Shown: in pieces, positions 1 to 8,990 of the stretch
How the letters are laid out: the number at the start of each line of letters is the position of its first letter
How positions within the stretch are numbered: the first letter of the stretch is position 1
NCBI GenBank assembly: GCA_017560605.1
Contig: JAFZEQ010000045.1
Coordinates: forward strand, 1 to 37,267
Reading direction: 5' to 3'
Origin: Paludibacteraceae bacterium
GTDB taxonomy: Bacteria > Bacteroidota > Bacteroidia > Bacteroidales > Paludibacteraceae
DNA: 37,267 nucleotides
The notes under the pieces: model-generated
The model's input: only the letters and a program-made list of their open reading frames with translations
The model's database searches: none
What the model was told of the DNA's origin: nothing
Made by a program: the position numbers and the translations under genes

Positions 1-424
1 TGTTGATACCAGATGCCCACTTGAGCTCAACGACAGGAGTCACATTGTATTGCTTACAAATCTCCAAGTAACGTTCTACGGTACAAATCTTACCGGTGTA
101 CTTCACACTCTTACGAGTTTGAGTAAGGGTCTTTGATTGAATAGTAGCCAACGTGTTGGTGTAGATTGTACAGTTGCTACTTAATCCAAAAGAAGTAGTG
201 ATGACATCGTCGTGCCAGCAGACATATTTCTTGTCGCTAGTCACTTTCACGTCACACTCAAGAGCTTGGCAACCATGTTTGGTAACACCATTGATGAAAG
301 CTTGCTCTGTGTTTTCCACGCCAGTACGGCTTCCACGGTGACCAATCAAGATTGGTTTCCATGCCAATGCTTCAGAGGCAAATGCCAACATTAGAAGCAT
401 CAAAAGAAAGTTAATTTTTTTCAT
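1..424 (-). CDS. Secreted glycerophosphodiester phosphodiesterase, N-terminal part (runs off window)
   Basis: Reading the minus strand from the ATG at 424-422 gives an uninterrupted frame to the window edge (about 141 residues). It starts with a signal peptide (MKKINFLLMLLMLAFA, cleavage probably around ASEALA). The mature start then has the GDPD signature: IGHRGS with the catalytic His-Arg, then ENTEQAF with the metal-ligand Glu, LECDVKVTSD with the acidic Glu-x-Asp pair, and WHDD with the second active-site His. The family hydrolyses glycerophosphodiesters to glycerol-3-phosphate and an alcohol in the periplasm. The C-terminal half lies outside the window. The 98-bp repeat at 456-553 is directly upstream, so it may carry the leader or promoter. 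The product is confident from the motifs; substrate and gene name are not. Confidence 0.93.
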   Translation of the reverse strand, partial: MKKINFLLMLLMLAFASEALAWKPILIGHRGSRTGVENTEQAFINGVTKHGCQALECDVKVTSDKKYVCWHDDVITTSFGLSSNCTIYTNTLATIQSKTLTQTRKSVKYTGKICTVERYLEICKQYNVTPVVELKWASGIN

Positions 425-442
425 AAATTTAGAATTTATTGG

Positions 443-1150
443 TTAATATATTTGTTTGTTTACAAAAATTGTTTCAAATTTGAAACAGCAGCGTAGCTGC
501 ATGAAATAGCGACTTTGTCGCGTGAAACTTCTCAACTCGCACTCGTGCGCATGTGCGCTTGCTATATATTTGTCTTTTTTATTAAAACTTAGTTGTTTTT
601 TACATGATCTATAATCGTTTGTGCCGAAAAACACTTGTTCTACAGGCATTTGGTTGGTGCTAACAAAGAAGTCTACTTTCTGTTGCAATTCATGAATTTG
701 GCTTGTATGCTCTTGTAATCTACGATCAATACGGTCTTCTATCGCCATGATACGATGGTTAATAGCATATCCACGAAGCATGTAGTCTTTTAAAACAGAG
801 TTTGCCCAACGACGAAATGAAGTAGCATTTTTACTATTAACACGATATCCGACAGAAAGTATAGCGTCCAAATTGTAAAATTGCGTACTATAGTTTTTAC
901 CATCAGCGGCAGTATATTCCATAATGGAATGAACTGAATCCTTTTCAAGTTCTCCTTCCTTAAATATATTAGAAAGATGCTTAGATATAGCTGGTTGCTT
1001 TACACCAAATAACTCCGCTATCTGTTGCTGAGTCAACCATACTGTATCCCCTTTTACTTGAACATCTAATTGCAGTGTATTGTCTTCTGTACGATAAACT
1101 ACTACACTTTCATTAGAAGGATTATATAATGCTAATTCGTTTTCCATCAT
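443..1150 (-). pseudogene. rhuM: RhuM-family protein, C-terminally truncated
   Basis: Residues 1-175 look like the N-terminal half of the RhuM family (proteins of roughly 330 residues, often beside restriction or Fic/DOC genes). Visible are a winged-helix-like VWLTQQQIAELFGVKQPAISKH (about 37-58), LDAILSVGYRVNSKNATSFRRWA (94-116), LKDYMLRGYAIN, and a coiled helix to about residue 165. After VEQVFF (about residue 175, near 625) the family's usual D-G-Q-x-x-D-A-Y segment and everything beyond it are missing. The last ~60 residues are out-of-family sequence that reads into the 98-bp repeat at 456-553. Start: two ATGs in a row (1150 and 1147); either could serve. I infer a non-functional fragment. 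The molecular role of RhuM is poorly known. Confidence 0.8.
456..553. repeat. 98-bp direct repeat, left copy
   Basis: It matches 1324-1421 at a constant 868-bp offset with three mismatches. It contains GTTTCAAATTTGAAAC (palindrome) and two three-base-loop hairpins, GCAGC-GTA-GCTGC (488-500) and GCGAC-TTT-GTCGC (509-521), separated by the word TGAAA. It supplies the false C-terminus of the rhuM fragment and sits just upstream of the GDPD gene. Confidence 0.92.
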
Positions 1151-1256
1151 TACCCATGTATTCCAAAATAGAACGTGTGCTCTCGCAACTTAATTCCCTA
1201 CTTGTGAAGGTATTATTAAGATGCAATATAAAATTACTTATAAGTTCCTCTTTTTT
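1122..1256 (-). pseudogene. Remnant of the 3' end of a gene upstream of rhuM
   Basis: In the frame offset from rhuM, a 44-codon stretch without an ATG at its head reads ...ELSCESTRSILEYMGNDG... and ends at TAA 1124-1122, overlapping the rhuM start by 29 bp. It is preceded in frame by a stop at about 1259-1257. The overlapping stop/start arrangement is what a tightly coupled operon looks like, so I read this as the surviving tail of the gene that once preceded rhuM. Its family is not recognisable from so little sequence; a restriction-modification subunit is a guess from the usual company of rhuM. Confidence 0.45.
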
Positions 1257-1323
1257 TTATTTCCCCCTGTCGCGGCAGGTTGTTGATTGCCGCGAAAGTT
1301 GTTGGTCACAGTTGTTTATGTTG

Positions 1324-1421
1324 TTGTTTACAAAAATTGTTTCAAATTTGAAACAGCAGCGTAGCTGCGTGAAATAGCGACTTTGTCGCGTGAAACTTCT
1401 TAACTCACACTCGTGCGCATG
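1324..1421. repeat. 98-bp direct repeat, right copy
   Basis: Partner of 456-553 in the same orientation, with differences at only three positions over 98 bp. Together the copies bracket the truncated rhuM and its upstream remnant. Confidence 0.92.
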
Positions 1422-1452
1422 CGTGTGCGTACCTTATGTATTGTTAGTCTTC

Positions 1453-1491
1453 TACGGGTTTATTACGGGTTTTTACCGAACCTTTACCGAA
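1453..1491. repeat. 11-bp-phased array: 2 x TACGGGT then 2 x TACCGAA
   Basis: TACGGGT starts at 1453 and 1464, and TACCGAA at 1474 and 1485, giving spacings of 11, 10 and 11 bp. TACGGGT is the reverse complement of the word repeated at 32370-32402. TACCGAA is the complement of the word repeated at 8270-8302. Confidence 0.7.
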
Positions 1492-1537
1492 CCTTGCCTT
1501 GGGCAGTTTCAAAGTTTCAATGTTTTAAGTTCTAAGG

Positions 1538-1595
1538 TTTGAAACAGCAGCGTATCTGCGTGAAATAGCGCTTTGCGCGTGAAACTCTTTAACCT
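1538..1595. repeat. Third, diverged copy of the GAAAC/hairpin repeat
   Basis: It repeats the core of 456-553 (TTTGAAACAGCAGCGTA..CTGCGTGAAATAGCG..) with a shortened second hairpin (GCGC-TTT-GCGC) and lies just downstream of the LP1 stop codon. Confidence 0.8.
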
Positions 1596-1610
1596 CCATT
1601 AGGAGCTTCC

Positions 1611-4562
1611 CTACTTCACTAAAGCACCATTCATGTTGTACACTTGTTCGCCTTGTTGGATATATAGTTGTCCGTTTTGCATATACTTAGTTGGTTGTTG
1701 TGTTTCTTCTATGCCTACGAATGGAGTAGAAGTCACTACTTTGTCAGGCAAGTTGAGTACAAACTCAGCGTTCTTAGACATACCTCCACTTACAGTGAAG
1801 TATCCACGAAGACCGTTGATGCTAACACTATTTTGACCATACAATGTCACAAGACGGTTATCCGCAGTAAGGAAGAGCATATTTTTAAGATCTTCTGCTG
1901 TAAATGTAGTTGGATTTAACAACGCATGGAATGTAACGCCATTGTCACAATCCACATCCAAACCTCCGCAAGCATTTTTATTATTTAATACTGGGCAAGT
2001 TACTTCTGTAAAGATTTCCTCTGCTTGTAGTTTTTTACCTTTAGGAAGTTGGATCAAATATGGCATACCAGCTTCAATAGATGTCACTTCTTCAAAGTTT
2101 AAGAAAATTTGATTGCCATCTACAGAAGAAGGGGTTCCTGTCTTAATCTGCAATACAGTCGCATCCTCGTAAGGAGTGCCTTCTAGGGTGGTCAAGTCAA
2201 ATGGCAAACAGATAGTGCTGTAAGACACATCATCCAACTCACGTTGTACAAATGCCGCAGGGAAAGTAGTCTCTGCTTGAACCGCCAACGGAGCCACTTC
2301 TTCATAAACACAAATACCGATTTGAGCAGTAATATTTTGCGCACTAGTTAGATTTTGAATGACCAATCTGTTTGCATTGGTGGTATATGTTCCTGTTTGC
2401 CCTGTCCACTGATAGAATTTGCAACCTTCCAACACATCTGCTCTCAAGTTCATCAAAGCATTGTGTAGATAATTAGGATAAGGAGCCTTACCAATGCGCT
2501 CGTGTACAACAGAAGCATATGTATCCGCACCTGCTACTGTAGGATTGACAGCGACGTTAAATGCGTAAACAGGGGAAAGAGTGAAGTTATAGTCTGTTTT
2601 ACATGGGGTTGATACAGTTTTTCCTCCATTAGGCAATGCAAATGCACAGAGTCTATGTTTATCATACGATGCTACATACAAATTATTTGCAAAGTCAAAT
2701 GCAAAATCACGTACACCCGTTTCGCCGAGGGCACCTATATCTATATACATAGGATCAGAAAGGGTCGCTTTGCCATTATTGTCATATGACACAGAGTACA
2801 TTGTAAACTGCTTTCTATTAGCTACCTGATTAGCAAAGAACCTCGAACCATTGTAAGGATCTTGATTAGAAGTTGAATTCTTTGCACTATTTTGTAAAGT
2901 ACTAAAGGTGTATGTTGTTCCTACAGTTGCTTTAGCATAATATTTATCGTCAAGGTTAGTTCCAGTTACATTTAATTTGTGCATAATAGTATCTGTTAAG
3001 ATTCCACCAGATACAATCAACTTGGTATTATTATGATTGTGACGTACAGCCCCTTTATTTCTATTCATTACATGTTCTTCATAATCTATCACACCGTTTT
3101 TAGTTACGTGAAGTAATGTTATTGCAAGCGCTCCTGCAGGATTAGCACGATATTGTGAAATCCAATATCCCCCTTGTGGGTCATATTCAATACCTGTAGC
3201 ATCACGTCCTACTAACGAAGAAATAGCATCATGATGAACTCTCACCGTTACTTTTCCATCATTAGGTAGTGTTGACGATGTGGCTGCTTTGTTTGACCAA
3301 GTATTATCAGTTTTTAAGTCATATTTGTCTATGTGATAATATTCTCTTGTTGATTGATTGATAGCACCCAACTCAGCGCTTAATGTTAGTAATTGCAAAG
3401 AAGCGTCACTCCCTCTTACATCTAGAGCCATACTAGGAGATGCGATATACGCACTTCCTGTCGTTTGATATTGAGATGTACTTGATCCATCAGTTGCCCA
3501 CTTACCACCAGTAAACACTGCTCTCCAACTACCACCAGATGTTGGACATTCATAAAAATTATTACTTGATGTTGCCGTTTTTGTTAGTGGCGCAGTTACT
3601 TCATAAAGAATTCGATTCTCACTATTAACAGCATTGGATAGTGCTGAAATAAAAATACGATTATCGTCTGTTATGCGAACTCTACCTGGTGCGACTGCTT
3701 TATATGATCCAAACATTCCATTTGCATGATCCCAACCTGGACCAGAATATAAGTTATAAGAGTTCTCTCCATAGTGTGATTGTAAAAGTTCCATACCTGC
3801 GCCAAAAACATACATTCCGGGAGACAATCCTTGAGAAGGACCTCCATAAGTGTCACTACTTACATCAGATTTTCTATACGACTCAACACAGAATACTGCA
3901 CCAAAATTATAGTTATAAGGGTCATTGCAAATATCTACACCACCAGGATATCTAAAACCGATATAATTCGTAACTAAATCTGCGTTAATGAATTTATATG
4001 TTTTTGTTTCAGTCTGTTTCGTTAACTGATCTTTTGCCATTTCTGTTGCCAACGACGTCTTTAACGCATCATCAGATCCTGCTCCCCTACTAGTTGAACC
4101 AGCTTTTACTTGTGTTATATTAGTAACTGTGACATTTTTACTAGAATATTCTGTTTTAGTATTACCACCTACAACATCAACCGTCCATCTAACTTTTTTG
4201 CCATGGAGCGATGTTCCTTGTCCAATTACATCGGTAAAATCTATTCTATATGTATGAGCACCCTTTTGTAAATAGTTCCCAGTTAAAGGAAACTCTGCTA
4301 AACATGTTCCTGTATTACCACCATCTCTAGTCCATGTACTTGCAGTTGCATCCCACAGACGAACTACAACACTAGTAGCAGGGCCACTAAGCGAATATTT
4401 CACTTCAAAATAGTCGTTACTTAAGTTTGCTCCAGATTTCGCTGTCATGTCATCCAAACGATACGCAAACGGATTCAGATAAGTTTCTGCCAAAGCAGAT
4501 GTACAAACGAAGAAAGCGCAGAATGCTACGAATAGTGAACGGGTAAAGAACTGGTATTTCAT
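1611..4562 (-). CDS. LP1: large secreted propeller-like repeat protein
   Basis: This is a 983-residue secreted protein of unknown function and the first member of the local paralogue family. Signal peptide 1-25 (MKYQFFTRSLFV..., ending SALA). The LNPFAY motif is at 29-34, followed by a beta-sandwich-like segment to about 150. An NHL/propeller-like region at about 205-680 includes VDICNDPYNYNFG, RVRITDDNRIF, YDPQGGYW, and FDFANNLYVASYDKHRLCAFALPNGG. The C-terminal region (about 755-930) contains YSTICLPFDLTTLEGTPYEDA. The tail (about 957-983) ends YIQQGEQVYNMNGALVK. It lacks the Trp-rich domain of LP3, LP4 and LP7. Compared with LP2 it has an extra Lys/Thr-rich linker of about 35 residues (about 155-190) before the propeller. 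FTRSLFV in the signal peptide is identical to LP2, which points to duplication of the pair. It lies 135 bp downstream of LP2 on the same strand. Confidence 0.85.
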   Translation of the reverse strand: MKYQFFTRSLFVAFCAFFVCTSALAETYLNPFAYRLDDMTAKSGANLSNDYFEVKYSLSGPATSVVVRLWDATASTWTRDGGNTGTCLAEFPLTGNYLQKGAHTYRIDFTDVIGQGTSLHGKKVRWTVDVVGGNTKTEYSSKNVTVTNITQVKAGSTSRGAGSDDALKTSLATEMAKDQLTKQTETKTYKFINADLVTNYIGFRYPGGVDICNDPYNYNFGAVFCVESYRKSDVSSDTYGGPSQGLSPGMYVFGAGMELLQSHYGENSYNLYSGPGWDHANGMFGSYKAVAPGRVRITDDNRIFISALSNAVNSENRILYEVTAPLTKTATSSNNFYECPTSGGSWRAVFTGGKWATDGSSTSQYQTTGSAYIASPSMALDVRGSDASLQLLTLSAELGAINQSTREYYHIDKYDLKTDNTWSNKAATSSTLPNDGKVTVRVHHDAISSLVGRDATGIEYDPQGGYWISQYRANPAGALAITLLHVTKNGVIDYEEHVMNRNKGAVRHNHNNTKLIVSGGILTDTIMHKLNVTGTNLDDKYYAKATVGTTYTFSTLQNSAKNSTSNQDPYNGSRFFANQVANRKQFTMYSVSYDNNGKATLSDPMYIDIGALGETGVRDFAFDFANNLYVASYDKHRLCAFALPNGGKTVSTPCKTDYNFTLSPVYAFNVAVNPTVAGADTYASVVHERIGKAPYPNYLHNALMNLRADVLEGCKFYQWTGQTGTYTTNANRLVIQNLTSAQNITAQIGICVYEEVAPLAVQAETTFPAAFVQRELDDVSYSTICLPFDLTTLEGTPYEDATVLQIKTGTPSSVDGNQIFLNFEEVTSIEAGMPYLIQLPKGKKLQAEEIFTEVTCPVLNNKNACGGLDVDCDNGVTFHALLNPTTFTAEDLKNMLFLTADNRLVTLYGQNSVSINGLRGYFTVSGGMSKNAEFVLNLPDKVVTSTPFVGIEETQQPTKYMQNGQLYIQQGEQVYNMNGALVK

Positions 4563-4608
4563 CGTATTTATGGTTTTGTAATTTAACTTCGTGTTATTTT
4601 TTATATCC

Positions 4609-4636
4609 CAAAATTATAAAAATTATGCGAGCGCAA
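4609..4636 (-). promoter_or_regulatory. Possible LP1 promoter
   Basis: On the minus strand a TAATTTTG -7-type box lies at 4616-4609. The nearest TTG (4636-4634) is only 17 bp upstream, shorter than the 20 bp of the other promoters here, so LP1 may instead depend on read-through from LP2. Confidence 0.35.
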
Positions 4637-4697
4637 TGTTGTTAATTTCGTTGTTTATGTTGTTAAAAACAATTGTTGTCTAGCGTTACATCCTAAC

Positions 4698-7565
4698 TTA
4701 CTTCACGCGTGCGCCAGTGACGTTATATACTTTATTGTCTTTGCTAATCAACACTTGACCATCTTGCAAGTATTTGCTAGCCTCTTTAGAAGCATCCACA
4801 TCCTCTACACTGGTAACAGCCTTATCCATCACCTTGATTTGAATCATATTAGGATTGAAATTGTCAGGGATAGTAAAGTATCCGCGCAAACCATTGATAT
4901 CAGCTGCCTCGTACAAGGTAGCTAAACGGTTATCAGCTACCAAGAAAAGATTAGTTTTGCTAGGCTCAAAGTGTGCAGGATTCATTACTCCGTGGAAGGC
5001 AAAACCATCATATTCTGCACCAGACACCTCGAAACCTCCATGCTCGTTGGTTCCAATCAAACTAGGACAAGTTACATTCTTAAAGAGTGCCTCGTAGTTC
5101 AGTGTTCCTGGTAGAATGTTCTCTGTTACCTTAATCAAGTAAGGCACACCTGCCTTCATATAGTCACTTCCATTAAAAGCAACTTCTTCAAACTTCAAAT
5201 CAGCTTTCACTACGCCATCCTCTATATGTTTGTCCACTCCCACAAATCTCAATACACTTGCACCTTGATATGGAGTACCTGCTAGACTTGTCAAGTCAAA
5301 TGGCAAACAGATAGTGCTATATGACTCATTGTCCAACTCACGACGAACAAATGCACCAGGGAAAGTAACATCGGTAGGCAAAGTTGCCACATCCTTCATC
5401 TCGTTGACATCAATACCAAACTTAGCAGTACGCTCTACACCAGCTGCCTTCATCTCTGATTGGCTAGAAACGGTCACACCTACTTCGCCATCTGTACCAT
5501 CTTCGTTTACCCAGCAGTAGAAACGATAACCATCTGCAGGTTGACCCAATAGTTGGAACTTAGCCGAATTTCTATAGTAGAAGTTGAACCCATCAAGCGA
5601 CTCGTTGTACTTATCCATATTCTGATAATCATTGTCGCAAGCTGTACCTACCGCAATGGTATTAGGATGGAACTTCACGGTCAACATACCCACATTGGTG
5701 TTCTCAATATACGATGTGTCACGACATGGTGTTGTCACAGGTTTACCTCCATTAGGCAAAGCATAAGCACACACACGCTCCTTGTTGGTAGAAACCGCAT
5801 ACAAGTTACCCGCATAGTCCCAAGCAAAGTCCGCTGGCTGGATATCCAAATAGATATATACTGAATCAGTAAAGACTGGTTTGCTGTTTGCACTAGTGTG
5901 TTTTACGGTGTAAAGTGTTGCCCACAAATCTTCTACTTTTGGCAGGGTGATCATACTCTTATCTGCATTAAATGTAGCATCGTGGTGATCTTGGTGTTTG
6001 ATAGTGTGGTTGGTTGCTATCGTCTTATAACCACGTTGCCCACCTACCACAATCAGTTTGGAGAAATCCTTGTTGTATCTCACACCACCACGCTTACGAT
6101 CTGTCACGTGCTCCATAAAGTCCACTGTACCGCTTGCATTGATATGCGCCAATGAGGTTGCCTCAGTTTGATTCTCACGGAATTGGCACATCCACACACC
6201 ACCATACTGATCGTATTCAAAATTCACATAATCATAGAATACTACCGCATTGATAGGTGTACCATCGTAAATACCATCACCGTTTTTATCTCCCACCTTT
6301 GTAGCTGTACTAGCAGTACGCTCCCACTGAGAAAAACCTATACAGTTGGTCCAAGTTCTCTGATTGCCTGTTGAAGGATCTTTCTTGGTAAAGTTAAAAT
6401 AATTGGTATTAGATGGTTTTTGACTCCAAGTTTTAGCTGTACCCAAATTAAACTCAGCAAAGTGGCAAGACTCACGATCAGCGTTACCCGCCAAACCCTT
6501 GTCGCCAGAAACGGCAAATAGTTTCAGGTTCGCACCCGAACCGCGTACGTCCAAACCAACGTTAGGCGCAATAATCACGTTACCACTAGCGTCTTGCCAA
6601 CGATATTGAGATGTGTTCCATGTCGCACCACTAAAGACATTCCAGAACCAACCGGAGTTATTAAGATTGCCATCCGCCTTGCGATAGTCATATCTCAAAC
6701 GGGCTGTATTCAACTCCTTTACGATGGAATTAGTACCCGAGTTGAGCGAAACAAACAAACGTCCATCGTCTGACAAACGCACACGACGAGGAGCCAAAGG
6801 CGCATAAGTATCCCATTTGGCTTGTTCGCCGGAATTATATGTTTGTGACAAACCGAGGTTGTAGTTACGCGCAAAAGTGCGGTTGGTATTTGGACTAACA
6901 AAGTCATATCTAATATCCGTTGGATTGCTCTCGTCTTTATCAAACGGAGGCATATTTTGGAAAGCTGCATCAAATACATACAAACCTGCAGAAGCGGTCA
7001 AAACGCCATCTTTGTAATAACTACTATAATATTTCGAATTAGGAGTTTCAGGAATCTTAGCCTCGGTACAATAGATCATACCGAAGTTCTCACTCATTGG
7101 ATCGGTATCAATATCTATACCCGCAGGAGCAAAGAAAGCGTACTCCGTATCTACCAATACACTATGAAAACTTGCACCACCCGTTGGCATGGCAGCCGTG
7201 TTACCACCTATCACCTCTACTCGCCAATGAAGATTGGTTTTGTTGCGGAAATAGTCAGTTGCTTGGTTGTTCAATGCATTACGCAAACTGATAGGCACAT
7301 GATAAATACCTTTAACCAATTTATTACCCTGGGTGTTCTTGGCATCGCTGCAATCATAGGTCACAGTCTGTGAACCTACCTCAATCACCACTTTTACATT
7401 GTCTGCTGGAGCATTCAGGTAGTAGGTCACGGTAAACACGTCACCTTCCAATTTCTCAGACAACTTAAATGCAAAAGGATTGAGTTCCCTTGCAAACATA
7501 GGAACACACACAAACAAAGCTGCGATAACTACGAATAATGAACGGGTAAAATTGTGTTGTTTCAT
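4698..7565 (-). CDS. LP2: large secreted propeller-like repeat protein
   Basis: This is a 955-residue paralogue of LP1. I chose the ATG at 7565-7563 because it opens a clean signal peptide (MKQHNFTRSLFVVIAALFVC...MFA, 1-25). The longer frame back to 7661 would start inside the promoter's -7 box. LNPFAF is at 28-33, then the beta-sandwich-like segment. The propeller-like region starts at VDIDTDPMSENFG and runs through RVRLSDDGRLFVSL, GLDVRGSGANLKLF, FEYDQYGGVWMCQFR and FAWDYAGNLYAVSTNKERVCAYALP. A diverged Gly/Tyr segment (LLGQPADGYRFYCW) resembles the InlB-type repeat of LP6. The C-terminal region around STICLPFDLTSLAGTPY lies at about 745, and the tail LISKDNKVYNVTGARVK ends the protein. The role is unknown; the protein is probably exported and surface-exposed. 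Confidence 0.86.
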   Translation of the reverse strand: MKQHNFTRSLFVVIAALFVCVPMFARELNPFAFKLSEKLEGDVFTVTYYLNAPADNVKVVIEVGSQTVTYDCSDAKNTQGNKLVKGIYHVPISLRNALNNQATDYFRNKTNLHWRVEVIGGNTAAMPTGGASFHSVLVDTEYAFFAPAGIDIDTDPMSENFGMIYCTEAKIPETPNSKYYSSYYKDGVLTASAGLYVFDAAFQNMPPFDKDESNPTDIRYDFVSPNTNRTFARNYNLGLSQTYNSGEQAKWDTYAPLAPRRVRLSDDGRLFVSLNSGTNSIVKELNTARLRYDYRKADGNLNNSGWFWNVFSGATWNTSQYRWQDASGNVIIAPNVGLDVRGSGANLKLFAVSGDKGLAGNADRESCHFAEFNLGTAKTWSQKPSNTNYFNFTKKDPSTGNQRTWTNCIGFSQWERTASTATKVGDKNGDGIYDGTPINAVVFYDYVNFEYDQYGGVWMCQFRENQTEATSLAHINASGTVDFMEHVTDRKRGGVRYNKDFSKLIVVGGQRGYKTIATNHTIKHQDHHDATFNADKSMITLPKVEDLWATLYTVKHTSANSKPVFTDSVYIYLDIQPADFAWDYAGNLYAVSTNKERVCAYALPNGGKPVTTPCRDTSYIENTNVGMLTVKFHPNTIAVGTACDNDYQNMDKYNESLDGFNFYYRNSAKFQLLGQPADGYRFYCWVNEDGTDGEVGVTVSSQSEMKAAGVERTAKFGIDVNEMKDVATLPTDVTFPGAFVRRELDNESYSTICLPFDLTSLAGTPYQGASVLRFVGVDKHIEDGVVKADLKFEEVAFNGSDYMKAGVPYLIKVTENILPGTLNYEALFKNVTCPSLIGTNEHGGFEVSGAEYDGFAFHGVMNPAHFEPSKTNLFLVADNRLATLYEAADINGLRGYFTIPDNFNPNMIQIKVMDKAVTSVEDVDASKEASKYLQDGQVLISKDNKVYNVTGARVK

Positions 7566-7658
7566 CACGATTGGTATTTTGATGATTATTAATGTGTTAA
7601 TCAGTTTTTCAAAGCGCGTATACGCATACTTGTATGTGCATACATGCGAAATAGTTTG

Positions 7659-7690
7659 CAAAGATACGGTTTTTTTTTGAATCTAGCAAA
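7659..7690 (-). promoter_or_regulatory. LP2 promoter (Bacteroidota type)
   Basis: On the minus strand TTTG (7690-7687), a 20-bp spacer, then TATCTTTG (7666-7659), about 95 bp ahead of the LP2 ATG. The TTTG is the right half of the palindrome CAAACGTTTG, as in the LP7 promoter. Confidence 0.8.
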
Positions 7691-7696
7691 CGTTTG
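7687..7696. promoter_or_regulatory. CAAACGTTTG palindrome overlapping the LP2 -33 element
   Basis: This perfect 10-bp palindrome is placed so that its promoter-proximal half is the -33 TTTG. The same palindrome in the same position occurs at 32491-32500 ahead of LP7. It is a candidate operator; the binding protein is unknown. Confidence 0.6.
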
Positions 7697-7752
7697 AAGA
7701 AAAATATACATTTTTATTTGATTTGCTATAGTTTTTTTAAAACCATTGTCTT

Positions 7753-7972
7753 CATTGTCGAATATAATTGTCGCTAATTGTCGTTGTTTTGTGTCCCTTT
7801 GTCGTTAAAAAATCCAATTTTGTGTTGCTCACCTGGCAACGAGTTACCCTTATGAGCAAATCAAAATACACCATTGATTCTCATATATTTTTGTAGGGCT
7901 TCAGCCCGTATTTTTGTTTCTAAAAAAAGTAATTGTCAATCATTGTCGAATATAATTGTCGCTAATTGTCGT
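7753..7972. repeat. Two exact 32-bp direct repeats rich in ATTGTCG
   Basis: Copies at 7753-7784 and 7941-7972 are identical over 32 bp and contain three ATTGTCG-type words each (CATTGTCGAATATAATTGTC...). They flank the element at 7816-7919. Confidence 0.85.
7816..7919. repeat. Conserved ~100-bp intergenic element, copy 1
   Basis: It aligns with 18447-18546. The core is nearly identical: an arm TTGCTCA, then CCTGGCAACGAGTT, then the arm TGAGCAA, forming a 7-bp stem (8 bp in copy 2) around a 21-nt loop. The outer part has diverged; its small hairpin is GGGCT/AGCCC here and GCG-TA-GCG-like in copy 2. It could be a small structured RNA, a protein site or a miniature mobile element. Confidence 0.75.
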
Positions 7973-8133
7973 AATAAAAATTGTCTTTCCAATAATCCAA
8001 TGATATTTTGTCTGATTTTTTGTATAGAAATGATATTTTACGACCTCTCACATGCCGTCTATCTCCATCGGAATCTCATAAGAACTTGATAGGAACCTCG
8101 CTGATACTTTATCTAGCTTTCCTCCTGTTATCT

Positions 8134-8198
8134 ACGGACAATACACGGACAATACACGCACAATCTACGCACTATTCACGGACAATAAGCGCACAATT
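8134..8198. repeat. Tandem array of six 11-bp units (ACGGACAATAC-like)
   Basis: Units start at 8134, 8145, 8156, 8167, 8178 and 8189. Units 1 and 2 are identical (ACGGACAATAC); the others keep an ACG[GC]AC or GCGCAC head. The period is one turn of DNA. Confidence 0.8.
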
Positions 8199-8269
8199 AG
8201 GATGATTTTGTTAGGAGATGACGGAGTGATGCGTGAGGTGTTAACCTGCGTTAAAATACTTGCAATTTA

Positions 8270-8302
8270 TCCCTTCGGTATCCTTTCGGTATCCCTTCGG
8301 TA
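8270..8302. repeat. Three 11-bp units TCCCTTCGGTA
   Basis: Units start at 8270, 8281 and 8292; the middle one has CTTTCGG for CCTTCGG. A related single CCCTTCGG occurs near 20705-20712. Confidence 0.75.
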
Positions 8303-8920
8303 GGGTTAATAGATGGCTGTTCGAAAATAGCATTTTTGTTTTAATAAAAATTAACAAGCCGGGTAGTGCAGTGACACAGGTGTACAGCTATTTATTAAAA
8401 TTCACGTACGTACACGGGTGAAGTTTATAAAATAGCCGTTCATCTGTTACATCTGTTCTACCTGTGTTACGTGTGTGATTCTGGTGTAATATCTAGAAAA
8501 TCAGTATGTTATTGATTTTGTTAGTTAGAGCGGTTGTTTTTCTACTGTTCCATCTTGTGACACTCTTTGCTTTTTTTAGGTGGTACAGCTGTACACGGAT
8601 GGAGGTGATGTGTATATTAAAATATGTTAAAATAATGTTGTATTTTTAATATAAAATCACTATATTGTCTGAGGTTTCTCTGCGACGTGTCGCTCTTTAA
8701 CCTCAAACAATATTTCCGTTGAATGGACAATAATTCTTATCTCGCATGGCTCGAACGATCGGCATAGCCGTACGACGATTATAGTTGACACTCATTGTCT
8801 TTAAAATATTTTCCTTGATTTTGTATATTTTTAAAGCGTAGCATATTTTTGTTTAATTTTCTATAATTTTGTACAATTTTGGTAGTGTATGCATTTTTTA
8901 CAGAGTTTTTGTTTTAAATA

Positions 8921-8952
8921 TTTGCGTATGTCAAATAAAAACACTAATTTTG
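8921..8952 (+). promoter_or_regulatory. hipBA promoter
   Basis: TTTG (8921-8924), a 20-bp spacer, then TAATTTTG (8945-8952). The -33 box lies in the inverted repeat ATTTG-7-CAAAT (8920-8936). HipB proteins commonly repress their own promoter, so this is a reasonable candidate operator. Confidence 0.75.
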
Positions 8953-8990
8953 CGGCAAAATAGATATAATAGTATTTGAAAATATATAAA

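Larger units (their letters stand above)
1257..1610. other. Gene-free spacer between LP1 and the rhuM fragment
   Basis: No coding signal. From low to high coordinates it holds a 7-bp stem CGCGGCA/TGCCGCG with a 10-nt loop (1271-1294), the right 98-bp repeat (1324-1421), an 11-bp-period array (1453-1491), a GAAAC-rich word tract and a third, shorter copy of the hairpin repeat (1538-1595). No clear T-tailed terminator for LP1 was found. Confidence 0.7.
7697..8919. other. Gene-free divergent region between LP2 and hipBA
   Basis: I find no credible gene here on either strand; the reading frames are short and AT-rich. From left to right it holds a pair of 32-bp direct repeats (7753-7784, 7941-7972) around a conserved structured element (7816-7919), two 11-bp-period arrays (8134-8198, 8270-8302), a loose 9-bp ATCTGTTAC-like series (8442-8486), a CGGC-ATA-GCCG hairpin (8760-8770) and an AT-rich tract (8823-8870) resembling the 3' part of the element at 18447. 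The motifs TTAAAATATGTTAAAAT and CCCTTCGG recur in the gap at 20054-21266, so the two gaps may share ancestry. Confidence 0.6.

Noticed and set aside
1129..1377. 82-codon plus-strand frame
   Set aside because: It overlaps the rhuM start and the right 98-bp repeat on the opposite strand; composition is that of a shadow frame.
8134..8198. CRISPR array
   Set aside because: Units of 11 bp without spacers, and no cas genes; not CRISPR. The other tandem repeats fail for the same reason.
7874..8205. Short open frames in the LP2-hipB gap
   Set aside because: They run through the repeats and the 11-bp array, and no promoter or family motif supports them.
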